64,000 nucleotides of DNA from Paraburkholderia franconis. Lineage in GTDB: Bacteria; Pseudomonadota; Gammaproteobacteria; Burkholderiales; Burkholderiaceae. This document shows positions 50,347 to 59,636 of this stretch, piece after piece. Within the stretch, counting starts at the first letter, position 1. Each line of letters begins with the position of its first letter. The stretch lies in NCBI RefSeq assembly GCF_009362735.1, contig NZ_WHNP01000015.1, forward strand, positions 120,382 through 184,381, in the 5' to 3' direction. Position numbers and translations under genes: made by a program. The notes under the pieces were generated by a model. That model did no database searches, was not told the DNA's origin, and saw nothing but the letters and a program-made list of their open reading frames with translations.

Positions 50347-50967
50347 GCTGGATGCAACGGCGAGAATCCAACAAGCCGGTGAATGAACTTTGACTAATGT
50401 CATTGAAAAGTCTTGTCGAAGATGCAATCGCATTATCTTCTCTGATACAGGCGGTTCATGTTAATCGTGCAGTCGAACGGGAAACGACTGCTCAATTGGC
50501 TGATCCATGCGCTCAAGGTCGACTGTCTGCCACACACGGTGCTTGAGAAAATGGCCTTTTGCCGAAAAAAGTGAGCGATGTCGTCAATGCAGAGCGAGGC
50601 GCAGTTCTCAGACCATGGCGTCACCCGGGCTTGTCGCGTTCCCGAAAAACAAGGTCTGTCCTCTTTCTTTCGAACGTCGATGGGAATTAATCAGTATGGC
50701 TGATAAGTTATCCGACGCTGACGTGAATTTGTCGTAAAACCTGCGATATTTTCCGTTAGTATCCTAGGCGCGCATACAGGCATGTTGTTGTCTTTGTCGC
50801 ACCTATTCGATATCGCAGTTGCGACTTTGTTCGTTTTGTCGGCGTTGTCGACACGCGCCTAGTTGTGGCGTGCAAATTTGCCATCGCCGACGCGAGCACA
50901 GTATCGCCATTGTGGTCGAGCCGCGTTTCCGGCGGCGCTTGGCGTGCTAGCGCCGGAGCTTAAATCC
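50347..50967. other. Long nifA upstream region
   Basis: No supported gene in 620 bases. It contains inverted half-sites GTCGCA (50796-50801) and TGCGAC (50820-50825), reminiscent of redox-regulator (RegR/RoxR-type) sites. I found no convincing sigma-54 promoter (GG-N10-GC) or TGT-N10-ACA site for nifA here, so nifA may be driven by a sigma-70 promoter. Confidence 0.4.
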
Positions 50968-52611
50968 ATGCAGCATTTTCATGTCAACGAGAGTCCTCGA
51001 GATTTCGATGTAGTGTACGAAGTAGTAAAGACGCTAGTCTCGTCCCGTGATGCCGAGCAGACGTTGGACAGATCGCTGCGTTATCTGTCATATGCGCTCG
51101 GATGGCGTTCTGCGTTCATCGCCGTCACGGAGCCGGACGGACATCTGGGCGGTCTGTGCAGCACTGGGTTGCCAGAGGGCTGGCGCGACCGTGCGCGCTT
51201 TCTGTCTGGGGAAGGGATCGTAGGACGGGTACACACGAGCGACGCGGCTGTGGTTGTGCCCGAGCTGCATGACGAACCGCTTTTCGCGGACGACATCGGA
51301 GCCGTCGGTGGATCCGACGGTGAACATGTCGCTCTGCTCGGGACTCCGATCCGGCACGAAGGGCGGCCGCTCGGCGTACTTGTGGCTTTCTGCGAGAATC
51401 CGGATGGCAAGCGCATTTTCGCCGATGACCTTCAGCTTATGAAAATTGTAGCTGCGCCGATGGCACAGGCGCTGCTGCTTCATCGCGGCGAGAAGCCCAT
51501 GCGCGACTGCACAGAGCGAATCAGTCGGCCGCGTAAGACGACTATTCCTGTGCATCAGCTCGACAACACGGTCGGCGGGTCGGCGTCGATGCAGAAGGTA
51601 TTTGCGCAGGTCCATCAAGTGGCGCCAGCGAGAACGACGGTGCTCTTGCGCGGCGAGAGCGGCACGGGAAAGGAATTAATCGCGCGTGCAATCTGTCGTC
51701 TGTCCCCGCGCAAGGAGCAACCATTCATCGCGGTGAACTGCGCGGCGCTCACTGAAACGCTGCTTGAAAGCGAGTTGTTCGGCCACGAGAAGGGCGCATT
51801 CACTGGGGCGCAATCTCAACGCAAGGGGCGCTTCGAGCTGGCGCACGGCGGGACACTTTTCCTCGACGAGATCGGCGATATCTCGCCAACCTTCCAGGCG
51901 AAGCTTTTGCGCGTTTTGCAAGAGCGGGAGTTCGAACGGGTAGGTGGCGCGATACCGGTAAAAGTGGACGTGAGGCTGATTGTTGCAACTAATCGCAATC
52001 TGGAACGAATGGTGAGGGACGGCGAGTTCCGCGCGGATCTGTATTACCGCATCAACGTCGTAAGCATTCTTTTGCCGCCGCTGCGCGAGCGTCGCGAGGA
52101 CATTCCGGTGATGGCGCAGTATTTCCTTGATCGTTTCAACCGCGACAACGGTCGCTCATTGCGCTTCAGCGACGAAGCGTTGCGCGTGCTGTCGAGCTGT
52201 TACTGGCCCGGCAACGTGCGCGAGCTCGAGAACTGCGTTGAGCGCACCGCGACGATGACACACCATGACACGATAGATCGCCTTTCCTTCCTCTGTGAGA
52301 TCGACCAGTGCCTGACGAAGGTATTGCATCACATCGAGCGGGAAGATGCCGTACGTCCCGGTCCCCCGTCGGAGTTTGCTGCGAGCGAAGCGCCGAACGC
52401 GATGGCAAGCGGCCACGCCGCCGATCTCAACGGCGGCCGGTTCGACTTCCCTGGCGGTGACGGCAAGCCGGAGGGCGAGCGTGAACGGCTCGTCTGGGCA
52501 ATGGAGCGTTGTGGCTGGGTGCAGGCGAAAGCCGCGCGGCTCCTCGATATCACACCGCGGCAGATCGGTTACGCATTGCGCAAGCACGAGATCAAGGTAC
52601 GTCGCTTCTGA
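50968..52611 (+). CDS. nifA: Nitrogen fixation activator NifA (oxygen-sensitive type)
   Basis: A 547-residue sigma-54 activator. Domains: GAF (about 15-170), AAA+ (about 200-440) with Walker A GESGTGKE, the sigma-54 contact GAFTGA and Walker B TLFLDEIGD, and a C-terminal helix-turn-helix (about 505-547, QAKAARLLDITPRQIGYALR). Between the ATPase and the linker C411-X11-C423-X19-C443-X4-C448 is the cysteine motif that makes rhizobial NifA sensitive to oxygen and redox, so no NifL is needed. The ATG at 50968 has GGAG nine bases upstream. It directly precedes the nifE operon and would also act on nifV and nifB. Confidence 0.96.
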   Translation: MQHFHVNESPRDFDVVYEVVKTLVSSRDAEQTLDRSLRYLSYALGWRSAFIAVTEPDGHLGGLCSTGLPEGWRDRARFLSGEGIVGRVHTSDAAVVVPELHDEPLFADDIGAVGGSDGEHVALLGTPIRHEGRPLGVLVAFCENPDGKRIFADDLQLMKIVAAPMAQALLLHRGEKPMRDCTERISRPRKTTIPVHQLDNTVGGSASMQKVFAQVHQVAPARTTVLLRGESGTGKELIARAICRLSPRKEQPFIAVNCAALTETLLESELFGHEKGAFTGAQSQRKGRFELAHGGTLFLDEIGDISPTFQAKLLRVLQEREFERVGGAIPVKVDVRLIVATNRNLERMVRDGEFRADLYYRINVVSILLPPLRERREDIPVMAQYFLDRFNRDNGRSLRFSDEALRVLSSCYWPGNVRELENCVERTATMTHHDTIDRLSFLCEIDQCLTKVLHHIEREDAVRPGPPSEFAASEAPNAMASGHAADLNGGRFDFPGGDGKPEGERERLVWAMERCGWVQAKAARLLDITPRQIGYALRKHEIKVRRF

Positions 52612-52746
52612 CAGACAAGTCCTGTGAGCGCACCTGCATCGCCGTGCAACGTCGCAATCCGTTCAGCTCTGTCGGGTTGATGCCAATGACGACAATCCCT
52701 GGTCCGGCATAGGGCCGCAATGGCGTTGCACGCGCCCTACAGCGAT

Positions 52747-52761
52747 GGGTATGCAACTTGC
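52747..52761 (+). promoter_or_regulatory. Sigma-54 promoter of nifE operon
   Basis: GGG-TATG-CAAC-TTGC has the required GG-N10-GC spacing (GG at 52748-52749, GC at 52760-52761) and a good -12 TTGC. A start about 12 bases later would leave a short leader before the nifE ATG at 52798. No exact TGT-N10-ACA NifA site was found upstream; TGT-N10-GCA near 52624 is a weak candidate. Confidence 0.55.
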
Positions 52762-52797
52762 CTGTCGTCGTGGACCTCAGATTGTCAGGAGTCGACG

Positions 52798-54291
52798 ATG
52801 CTGTTTAAGGCGAGGACTGCCGAAGTTTTCGACGAACCAGGTTGCGCGAAGAACCGGGCCAAGAGCAAGAAAGAGCGCAAGCAAGGCTGCGCGAAGCAAC
52901 TCTCGCCGGGAGCGGCGGCGGGCGGGTGCGCGTTCGACGGCGCGAAGATCGCACTGCAGCCGGTCGTTGACGTTGCTCACCTCGTTCACGGCCCGATCGC
53001 ATGCGAGGGGAACTCCTGGGATAACAGGCATGCGGCATCTTCCGGATCGACGCTCTACCGTATGGGTTTCACGACTGACATCAATGAACTGGATGTAATC
53101 TATGGCGGCGAGAGGCGGCTCTTCAGTAGTGTGCGCGAGATCATAGAGAAGTACGATCCGCCCGCCGTGTTCGTCTATCAGACGTGCGTGACCGCGCTCA
53201 TCGGCGACGACATAGAAGCGGTGTGCAAGCATGCGTCCGAAAAGTTCGGGAAGCCCGTCATACCGGTGAATGCCCCCGGTTTCGTGGGATCGAAGAGCTT
53301 GGGGAACAAACTCGGGGGCGAGGCGATTCTCGATTACGTGATCGGCACTCGTGAACCCGCGTACACGACGCCTTGGGACATCAACATCATCGGCGAATAC
53401 AACCTCTCGGGTGAGTTGTGGCAGACGAAGCCACTCTTCGATGCGCTCGGTGTCCGTATCTTGTCCTGCATTTCCGGCGACGGCCGGTACACTGAGATAG
53501 CGAGTTCGCACCGCGCGAGGGTCAATATGGTGGTGTGCTCGAAGTCGATGATCAACATCGCGACAAAGATGCAGCAGCGCTACGGCATTCCGTACTTTGA
53601 GGGCTCATTCTACGGAATCGGCGACATGAGCGACGCGCTGCGCCGGGTCGCGAAGCTGCTAGTGCAGCAGGGCGCACCCGAGGACCTCCTCGCGCGTACC
53701 GAGCGCTTGATTGAGGCGGAAGAGGCGCGCGCATGGGCGCGCATTGAGCCGTACCGTGAGCGCCTCGATGGCAAGCGCGTGCTGCTGATCACGGGGGGGG
53801 TGAAGTCATGGTCGGTTGTGTCGGCGTTGCAGGAGGCGGGGCTCGAGATCGTCGGCACGAGTGTGAAGAAGAGCACGGAGGCCGACAAGGACAGGATCAA
53901 GGAGATCATGGGGGACGACGCGCGCATGGTCGAGAACATGACGGCGCGCGAGATGTACACGATGCTCTGCGACGCGAAAGCCGATATCATGCTGTCCGGT
54001 GGGCGCTCGCAGTTTGTCGCGCTGAAGGCGCGCATGCCGTGGCTGGACGTCAACCAGGAACGCCATCATCCATACGCCGGATATGAGGGCATCGTCGCGC
54101 TGGTGCACGAGATCGACCGGGCGATCCATAACCCGGTCTGGCGGCAGGTGCGTATTCCGGCGCCGTGGGACGACGACGGCCAGACGCTCGGTGCCGGCCG
54201 CGCGCAGTTCCCGGAGGACATGACGCCAGTGCTGCCGCTCGCGAGCGTGCAGGGTTGTGCGACAGGCGTTCGTCCGGGCGTCACAGCCTGA
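52798..54291 (+). CDS. nifE: FeMo-cofactor scaffold subunit NifE
   Basis: A 497-residue NifD-like scaffold subunit. Cluster ligands lie in GGCAFDGAKIALQPVVD, GPIACEGNSWDNR and VYQTCVTALIGDD; the cofactor domain includes GSFYGIGDMSDALR and HHPYAGYEGIVAL. With NifN it forms the tetramer on which the NifB product is matured by insertion of Mo and homocitrate. The ATG at 52798 follows AGGAG. nifN begins 21 bases after it. Confidence 0.97.
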   Translation: MLFKARTAEVFDEPGCAKNRAKSKKERKQGCAKQLSPGAAAGGCAFDGAKIALQPVVDVAHLVHGPIACEGNSWDNRHAASSGSTLYRMGFTTDINELDVIYGGERRLFSSVREIIEKYDPPAVFVYQTCVTALIGDDIEAVCKHASEKFGKPVIPVNAPGFVGSKSLGNKLGGEAILDYVIGTREPAYTTPWDINIIGEYNLSGELWQTKPLFDALGVRILSCISGDGRYTEIASSHRARVNMVVCSKSMINIATKMQQRYGIPYFEGSFYGIGDMSDALRRVAKLLVQQGAPEDLLARTERLIEAEEARAWARIEPYRERLDGKRVLLITGGVKSWSVVSALQEAGLEIVGTSVKKSTEADKDRIKEIMGDDARMVENMTAREMYTMLCDAKADIMLSGGRSQFVALKARMPWLDVNQERHHPYAGYEGIVALVHEIDRAIHNPVWRQVRIPAPWDDDGQTLGAGRAQFPEDMTPVLPLASVQGCATGVRPGVTA

Positions 54292-54312
54292 GCGCAGCGG
54301 GGAGTGGACATC

Positions 54313-55674
54313 ATGGCTATAGTCGTTGAGTCAGAGAAAGCCTGCACGGTCAATCCGCTGAAAATGAGCCAACCGCTCGGCGCGAGCTATGCGGCCATGG
54401 GACTCGATGCGTGCATGCCGGTGATGCACGGCTCGCAGGGCTGCACGTCGTTCGGCCTCGTGCAGCTGGTGCGCCATTTCAGAGAGGCAATTCCGCTGCA
54501 GACCACAGCGATGAATGAAGTCACCACTATTCTCGGCGGATATGAAAATGTCGAGACAGCGCTGCTTAACATCCGTAACCGCGCGGCGCCAAAAATCATC
54601 GTGCTCTGCTCGACGGGACTCACCGAGACGAACGGGGAAGACATCGTGGGTCATCTTGCGATGGTGCGCAAACGCAAGCCCGAGCTGAACGACACCGAAC
54701 TCGTCTACGTATCGACGCCGGATTATGTTGGCGCCTTCGAGAACGGCTACGGGCATGCTATTACCGCGATCGTGAAGGCGCTCGTCAAGCCGCTGCCTAC
54801 TGTGCGCCAACAGGTCAATCTGCTACCCGGCAGTCATCTATCGCCGGGCGACATTGACGAACTGCGCGAGATTGTCGGTGCATTCGGGTTGGACCCGATC
54901 ATACTGCCTGACGTTTCTCGCTCGCTCGACGGCCACGTTGCTCCTGTCTGGCGTGGCACCACGCTAGGCGGAACTACGCTCGATCAGATCCGGATGGCGG
55001 GTGCTTCGGCCTTCACAATCGGCGTTGGCGAGCAAACCCGCGAAGGTGCGCAGACGCTTGAGTCGATAGCTGGGATGCCGTTCGAAATTTTCGAGCGGCT
55101 CACGGGGCTGGAATCCAACGACCGGCTCTTACAGCGCCTCGCGCAACTGTCGGGGCGGGCTGTTCCGGCGAAGTATCGCCGGCAGCGCAGCCAACTGCTC
55201 GACGCCATGCTCGACGCCCACTTTTACACCGGCGGCATCAAGGTGGCCCTAGGCGCGGAACCGGACTTGCTGCTTGCAATCGGTTCGCTGCTGCAAGACA
55301 TGGGCGCCGAACTGTCGGTCTGCGTCAGCACGACCACATCGGCATCGCACGCGCTACTACCGGCGAACAGGGTGGTGCTCGGTGACCTCGAAGACATGGA
55401 GCGAGCCGCGAGCAGTTGCGATCTGCTCATCACGCATTCGCACGGCAGGCAGATGGCCGCGCGCCTCGGCAAACCACTCATGCGCGTAGGCCTTCCCGTG
55501 TTCGACCGCATCGGTAACGCACATCGTTGCCAGATCGGCTATCGAGGCACGATGAACTTTATCTTCGAGATCGCAAATCTGCTGATCGCGCAGATTGCAA
55601 ACCACCATCCAACCGACTGGGCGCTGCCGCAATCGTCGATCGCCGTCGCCGCAGCAGTCCCGGACATGAATTGA
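54313..55674 (+). CDS. nifN: FeMo-cofactor scaffold subunit NifN
   Basis: A 453-residue NifK-like partner of NifE. It opens with the NifN pattern CTVNPLKMSQPLGASYAAMG, then MPVMHGSQGCTSFGLVQLVR and TTAMNEVTTILGGYENVETA. The preceding GGGGAG supports the ATG at 54313. It is the second gene of the nifENX operon. Confidence 0.97.
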   Translation: MAIVVESEKACTVNPLKMSQPLGASYAAMGLDACMPVMHGSQGCTSFGLVQLVRHFREAIPLQTTAMNEVTTILGGYENVETALLNIRNRAAPKIIVLCSTGLTETNGEDIVGHLAMVRKRKPELNDTELVYVSTPDYVGAFENGYGHAITAIVKALVKPLPTVRQQVNLLPGSHLSPGDIDELREIVGAFGLDPIILPDVSRSLDGHVAPVWRGTTLGGTTLDQIRMAGASAFTIGVGEQTREGAQTLESIAGMPFEIFERLTGLESNDRLLQRLAQLSGRAVPAKYRRQRSQLLDAMLDAHFYTGGIKVALGAEPDLLLAIGSLLQDMGAELSVCVSTTTSASHALLPANRVVLGDLEDMERAASSCDLLITHSHGRQMAARLGKPLMRVGLPVFDRIGNAHRCQIGYRGTMNFIFEIANLLIAQIANHHPTDWALPQSSIAVAAAVPDMN

Positions 55675-55701
55675 AGACTCCGGTCATTGCAGCCCGCACC
55701 C

Positions 55702-56142
55702 ATGAACACACCAGGAACCCATCGCATGAGAATTGCATTTGCCACGCAGGATAAGGTGCATGTCGACGCGCACTTCGGCTGGGCGAAAAACATCGTCACG
55801 TACGATGTGACAGCCGACGACCATACGTTCGTCGAGGCTTTCGATTTTGGTGACAACCTGGAGGAGGACGCCGACGAGGACAAGCTCGAGCCGAAGCTCG
55901 AAGCGATACACGGCTGCGCGATCTTGTACGTCGCCGCTATCGGCGGTTCGGGTGCGGCGCGCGTCGTTGCACTGAAAGTCCATCCAGTCAAGGTGTCACA
56001 GCCAGAGCCGATCGAGGACATCCTGTTCAAGCTGAGGAAGGTCCTGAAGGGCACGCCGCCACCGTGGTTGCGCAAGGCGCTCGCGAAAAATGCTGGCAGA
56101 TCTTACGATCCTGCAGAGGATGACGAGGTATCTCATCGCTAG
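55702..56142 (+). CDS. nifX: FeMo-cofactor carrier NifX
   Basis: A 146-residue NifX-type protein (start could also be at 55726, MRIAFATQ). RIAFATQDKVHVDAHFGWAK and YDVTADDHTFVEAFDF are the family core, with AILYVAAIGGSGAARVV following. It holds and transfers NifB-cofactor and the VK-cluster to and from NifEN. It follows nifN by 27 bases and lacks a strong ribosome site of its own, so it may rely on coupling. Confidence 0.93.
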   Translation: MNTPGTHRMRIAFATQDKVHVDAHFGWAKNIVTYDVTADDHTFVEAFDFGDNLEEDADEDKLEPKLEAIHGCAILYVAAIGGSGAARVVALKVHPVKVSQPEPIEDILFKLRKVLKGTPPPWLRKALAKNAGRSYDPAEDDEVSHR

Positions 56143-56217
56143 GGCAATTGTCGACAAGATCGCCGCGCTTGCGGCCCAGCGAGGCCCGTGGTGCGGCGTC
56201 TGACAGGGGAGGACATG

Positions 56218-56415
56218 ATGAATGACACGCAAGACCTGAAGGCGCGCCTGAAAAAACTCAATGCATTGGCCATGCAGGCCAAGATGGATCTGCATGACCT
56301 GTCGGAAGAACTGCCGACCAGTTGGGAGCAGATCCTGATCGTTGCGCAGCGCTGTCACGACGCGCACGCTGCGCTGATGGACGCGCGCAAGGCCGCAGCG
56401 GCGGTTTCTGGGTGA
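56218..56415 (+). CDS. Nif-associated small protein (DUF683, CCE_0567 family)
   Basis: A 65-residue two-helix protein, DTQDLKARLKKLNALAMQAK and KMDLHDLSEELPTSWEQI, matching the DUF683 family found after nifX. Members are small metal-binding dimers with a role in nitrogenase assembly not fully defined. GGGGAGG lies before two adjacent ATGs; the second (56218) has better spacing. Confidence 0.88.
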   Translation: MNDTQDLKARLKKLNALAMQAKMDLHDLSEELPTSWEQILIVAQRCHDAHAALMDARKAAAAVSG

Positions 56416-56433
56416 ACCGCCCGGGAGCATGAC

Positions 56434-56736
56434 ATGAACCATACTTTCAGCGTGAAGCTACCAAGCGGCGAAATCTGGACACCGACCTTTGTCTCCACGC
56501 TCGACGGGCAGAAATGCATCGGCTGCGGGCGATGCTTTCGGGTGTGTTCTCGTGGTGTCTTGCAACTCGCTGGTGTAAGCGAGGACGGTGCTCTCATTCC
56601 GCTCGATGACGATGATGAAGACGAGTACCAAAAGAAAGTCATGACTATCGCTCACGCAGAGTTGTGCATCGGCTGCACGGCGTGCGCGAGGATCTGTCCG
56701 AAAAAGTGCTACAGGCACGCCGCGGCGCAGGTTTGA
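56434..56736 (+). CDS. fdxB: Nif-specific ferredoxin (ferredoxin III, FdxB)
   Basis: A 100-residue ferredoxin with two [4Fe-4S] motifs, CIGCGRCFRVCSR and CIGCTACARICPKKC, separated by an acidic insert (DDDDEDEYQ). It begins with the typical FSVKLPSGEIWTPTFV. It is thought to donate electrons for cofactor assembly, probably with NifB or NifEN. It is in the nifENX transcript, preceded by GGGAG. Confidence 0.93.
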   Translation: MNHTFSVKLPSGEIWTPTFVSTLDGQKCIGCGRCFRVCSRGVLQLAGVSEDGALIPLDDDDEDEYQKKVMTIAHAELCIGCTACARICPKKCYRHAAAQV

Positions 56737-56752
56737 GCGCAAGAGGATGGCT

Positions 56753-57322
56753 ATGGAATTCCACGCGACGCTGATGCGCCACGCGATAAACACTAACGAT
56801 CCCACGGTCCTTGCGCTCGCTGGAGTGCTTTCAGCGGCGTTTGACGAGGCCGGCGTGCGCATACTGCCTATCCGCGGACTGGACGCCGACGAGACCCGCT
56901 GGCTGCTTGCGCGGTGGTTCCCCGGCGTGGACAGTGCATTATCGCTGCCACGCGGCGCATTGGCTATGACTTCGCGAGGCGGAACGCGTTACGACGAGGT
57001 CGAAGACCTCGTAACCTTGTTCAAGGCGCATGCTGATCCGTGCGCAGGTACAACCAGCGAAGTCCATTGCATTTCACATGCCTTGGCCAGCGCCTGTGTG
57101 CGGGACAAACACCTGTGGCAGGACTTGCGCCTTCCTTCGCGGCGTGAATTGTCGGCGCTGCTCGACTACTGGTTTCCACGGCTCGCTGAAAAAAACGTCC
57201 ACGGCATGAAGTGGAAAAAATTCCTCCACAAGCAACTGTGCGAGCGAGAGGCGTTGTTTATCTGCAAGGCTCCGTACTGCGGCGATTGCGCCGATTTCGC
57301 CGATTGCTTCGGACCCGAATGA
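56753..57322 (+). CDS. nifQ: Molybdenum-handling protein NifQ
   Basis: A 189-residue NifQ from the ATG at 56753, better spaced from AAGAGG than the ATG at 56747. The C-terminal metal motif C-X4-C-X2-C-X5-C reads CKAPYCGDCADFADC, which binds a Mo-Fe-S cluster delivered to NifEN. WLLARWFPG and WKKFLHKQLCEREALFICK are other family marks. It is the last gene of the operon and converges with the TPR gene of the fix operon. Confidence 0.95.
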   Translation: MEFHATLMRHAINTNDPTVLALAGVLSAAFDEAGVRILPIRGLDADETRWLLARWFPGVDSALSLPRGALAMTSRGGTRYDEVEDLVTLFKAHADPCAGTTSEVHCISHALASACVRDKHLWQDLRLPSRRELSALLDYWFPRLAEKNVHGMKWKKFLHKQLCEREALFICKAPYCGDCADFADCFGPE

Positions 57323-57470
57323 AGATTCCGGCTACCCCAAGTAGTGAGCATGCGCCCGCGCGGAAGGTGCGATGACTGTCAGGTCCGACACTGACACTCG
57401 AACGGCTGTCAGTAGCTCGCATGGAGTTTCGCGGCAGCCGGGCCGAGGATGTATTGCCAGTCTGTGGCAA

Positions 57471-57956
57471 TTATCGCGACCCGGACTGTGCGAGCAAAGC
57501 TTCCACGACGTCGAAACCCACACAATCGATAGGATCCAGCTTGCGTAGCTTGGCGATCAGCTTCAGTGCAGCGGCGCGCTCGCCGCGCCGCACGCTGATG
57601 AACGCCAGCGCCTTTAGCGTGAAAAGCCAGAAGCGGCCAGGACCCGGAATGGTGAAGTTGGCGTCGCCCGGCTGTACCGCACACCAGTTGCTGTCGATCG
57701 ACGCTTGCCGGGCGGCGACCGCCAAAGCCTTGGTCGCGACCTCCTGCGCCTCGCCAAGTTCACCACGATTCGCGTGGAACTTATACAGGAGATAGTAGGG
57801 GGGCAGGCAGCGCGGGTACGTCAGAACCGCAGTCCACAACGCGGCGGCGACATCCTCATCGTTGCCGCCGCGGGTTGTATCGATCAGCTGTAGCACGGCG
57901 GGAGGGACGTCGCCGCCGAAGAGGTCGGTCGATTCGGTACCGGTAATGAGGTTCAT
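57471..57956 (-). CDS. TPR-like protein at the end of the nifVW-fixABCX operon
   Basis: A 161-residue helical protein with TPR-like repeats (LPPYYLLYKFHANRGELGEA, FWLFTLKALAFISVRRGERA). GGAG precedes its ATG. It follows fixX by 73 bases on the same strand. TPR proteins mediate protein contacts; here it may assist assembly of the Fix complex or a nif protein, but I know no named function. No signal peptide. Confidence 0.7.
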   Translation of the reverse strand: MNLITGTESTDLFGGDVPPAVLQLIDTTRGGNDEDVAAALWTAVLTYPRCLPPYYLLYKFHANRGELGEAQEVATKALAVAARQASIDSNWCAVQPGDANFTIPGPGRFWLFTLKALAFISVRRGERAAALKLIAKLRKLDPIDCVGFDVVEALLAQSGSR

Positions 57957-58029
57957 CAACTTGCTCCGATGGTGAGGCTCCCCCCCGCTTTTGCGAAGTC
58001 GGGAGCTGATTTGATAAAGATGTGTTTCT

Positions 58030-58329
58030 CTACCCGAACTTGAACAGGATGCCATGCCCGCCGCGTGGGTACGCCCACTCGAGGTTTTGGTGGTCCGTGC
58101 ACAGAATGCGGCAACTGCCGCATTCCAGGCAGCCGTCGGTAATCAGCGTGACCGAGCCGTTGTTCTCCTTCCGATAACAGGACGCCGGGCACACGAACGT
58201 GCAGCTTTTGTCGGCACAGTCGTTGGTGCAGACGTCAACGTTTTTGATGTGGACGTGCGGCCGCCCTACGTCCACGCGGTAGCGGTTCTGAAACAGCTTT
58301 TCCTCGATGTTGACAGTGACCGTTTTCAT
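58030..58329 (-). CDS. fixX: Ferredoxin-like FixX
   Basis: A 99-residue ferredoxin of the FixX type. Cluster cysteines are in CTNDCADKSCTFVCPASC and CLECGSCRILC. It forms the FixABCX complex that bifurcates electrons from NADH to quinone and ferredoxin or flavodoxin for nitrogenase. The start overlaps the fixC stop by four bases (ATGA). Confidence 0.95.
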   Translation of the reverse strand: MKTVTVNIEEKLFQNRYRVDVGRPHVHIKNVDVCTNDCADKSCTFVCPASCYRKENNGSVTLITDGCLECGSCRILCTDHQNLEWAYPRGGHGILFKFG

Positions 58330-59636
58330 CGGAAGGCCCTCCAGAATTTGTATGCGTCGCCGACGAGCCCGGTCAGTGATCGACTTTCGCGGAAACTTGC
58401 CATAACCTCCTGCTTCTTGGTCTTCTTGTCGACGCCATCCACGGTAATCATGGTGCGGGCCGCCTTGGCGACGAGATCAGGGTATGTCGTAAAGAACTGT
58501 GGACTGCGGTGCAGGATTTTCGGCATGTCGCGGTACTTGTATAAGTCCTTCATCACGAAGCTGTCGTCGAGCGCGTCCTTATAGGTCGCTAGTGCGTTAG
58601 CGCGGTAGCCACGGCCAACCAATTTTGCGGCGATGGCAGTTTCGGCGGCGAGGCGTCCTGTCGTCATGGCGAGGTTGCAACCTTCGCGATGCGCGGCGTT
58701 GACGAAGCCGCCGGAGTCACCGACGATCATCCAGCCATTGCCGTACACTTGCGGAATCGCATCGAAGCCCCCTTCGGGGATCAGGTGGGCGCAGTACTCC
58801 TTCATCTCGCCGCCGGCGATGAGCGGCGCGATCGATGGATGACGCTTCATTTTTTCGAGCAGCACATACGGGCTCACGCGGTTCGAGTTTTTTTTGAAGT
58901 CGCTCAGCATGCACCCGACGCCGATGGTCAGCGATTCTTTGTTCGTGTAGAGGAACCCCGTTCCTGCCATGCCTTCGGTGATCCGGCCAACCATCTCGAT
59001 CACGACGCCTTCCTCATCGGCAACGTTAAAGCGCTGGCGAATGGTCTCCTCGGGGATGAAGAGAATCTCCTTCACAGCCAGCGCGACGTTGCTCGCCTCA
59101 ATTTCGCCGTGAAAGCCCGCCTTGCGTGCGAGCGTTGAGTTGACCCCGTCCGCGAGAATCACAATGTCCGCATAGACCTCGCCCTGTTCCCGGTCGCATT
59201 GCACGCCGACCACCTGGTCTCCATCCATGATCAGGTGATTCACCGTGGTCTCGCAGATCAGCAATGCGCCGGCCTCGCGCACCTTTGACGAGAACCACTT
59301 GTCGAACTGGGCACGGATGATCGTGTAGCGGTTGTACGGTGGCTTGTTGTAGTCGTCGCTACGCACGTGCGTACCCACGAACGAAGTATCGTCGAGCATC
59401 CACATGCGCTGCTCGATGATGTGGCGCTCGAGTGGAGCGTGGTCACGGAAGTCCGGAATGATCTGTTCCAGTGCGTTCGCGTAGAGAATCGCGCCTTGAA
59501 CGTTTTTGCTGCCCGGATATTCGCCGCGCTCGATCTGAAGCACCTTCAGTCCGCGCTTGGCCATCACGTAAGCCGCGGCGTTGCCGGACGGTCCGGCACC
59601 AACGACGATCGCATCGAATCGCGAGGTTTTTTTCAT
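58326..59636 (-). CDS. fixC: Flavoprotein quinone oxidoreductase FixC
   Basis: A 436-residue FAD protein of the ETF-quinone oxidoreductase family. The dinucleotide motif is VVGAGPSGNAAAYVMAKRG, later ADIVILADGVNSTLARKAGF and IVGDSGGFVNAAHREGCNLA. The start overlaps the fixB stop (TGATG at 59636-59638); an ATG three bases upstream is an alternative. It receives electrons from FixAB and passes them to quinone. Confidence 0.96.
   Translation of the reverse strand: MKKTSRFDAIVVGAGPSGNAAAYVMAKRGLKVLQIERGEYPGSKNVQGAILYANALEQIIPDFRDHAPLERHIIEQRMWMLDDTSFVGTHVRSDDYNKPPYNRYTIIRAQFDKWFSSKVREAGALLICETTVNHLIMDGDQVVGVQCDREQGEVYADIVILADGVNSTLARKAGFHGEIEASNVALAVKEILFIPEETIRQRFNVADEEGVVIEMVGRITEGMAGTGFLYTNKESLTIGVGCMLSDFKKNSNRVSPYVLLEKMKRHPSIAPLIAGGEMKEYCAHLIPEGGFDAIPQVYGNGWMIVGDSGGFVNAAHREGCNLAMTTGRLAAETAIAAKLVGRGYRANALATYKDALDDSFVMKDLYKYRDMPKILHRSPQFFTTYPDLVAKAARTMITVDGVDKKTKKQEVMASFRESRSLTGLVGDAYKFWRAFR

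Noticed and set aside
50830..50860. TGT...ACA pair just upstream of nifA as a NifA autoregulatory site
   Set aside because: The spacer is 11 bases, not 10, and no GG-N10-GC promoter follows.
52660..52700. TGTCG...CGACA inverted repeat as a NifA site before nifE
   Set aside because: Spacing is 15 bases rather than the required TGT-N10-ACA.
57376..57412. CTGTCAG repeats between nifQ and the TPR gene as a terminator
   Set aside because: The stem is only six base pairs with no T-run; too weak to call.
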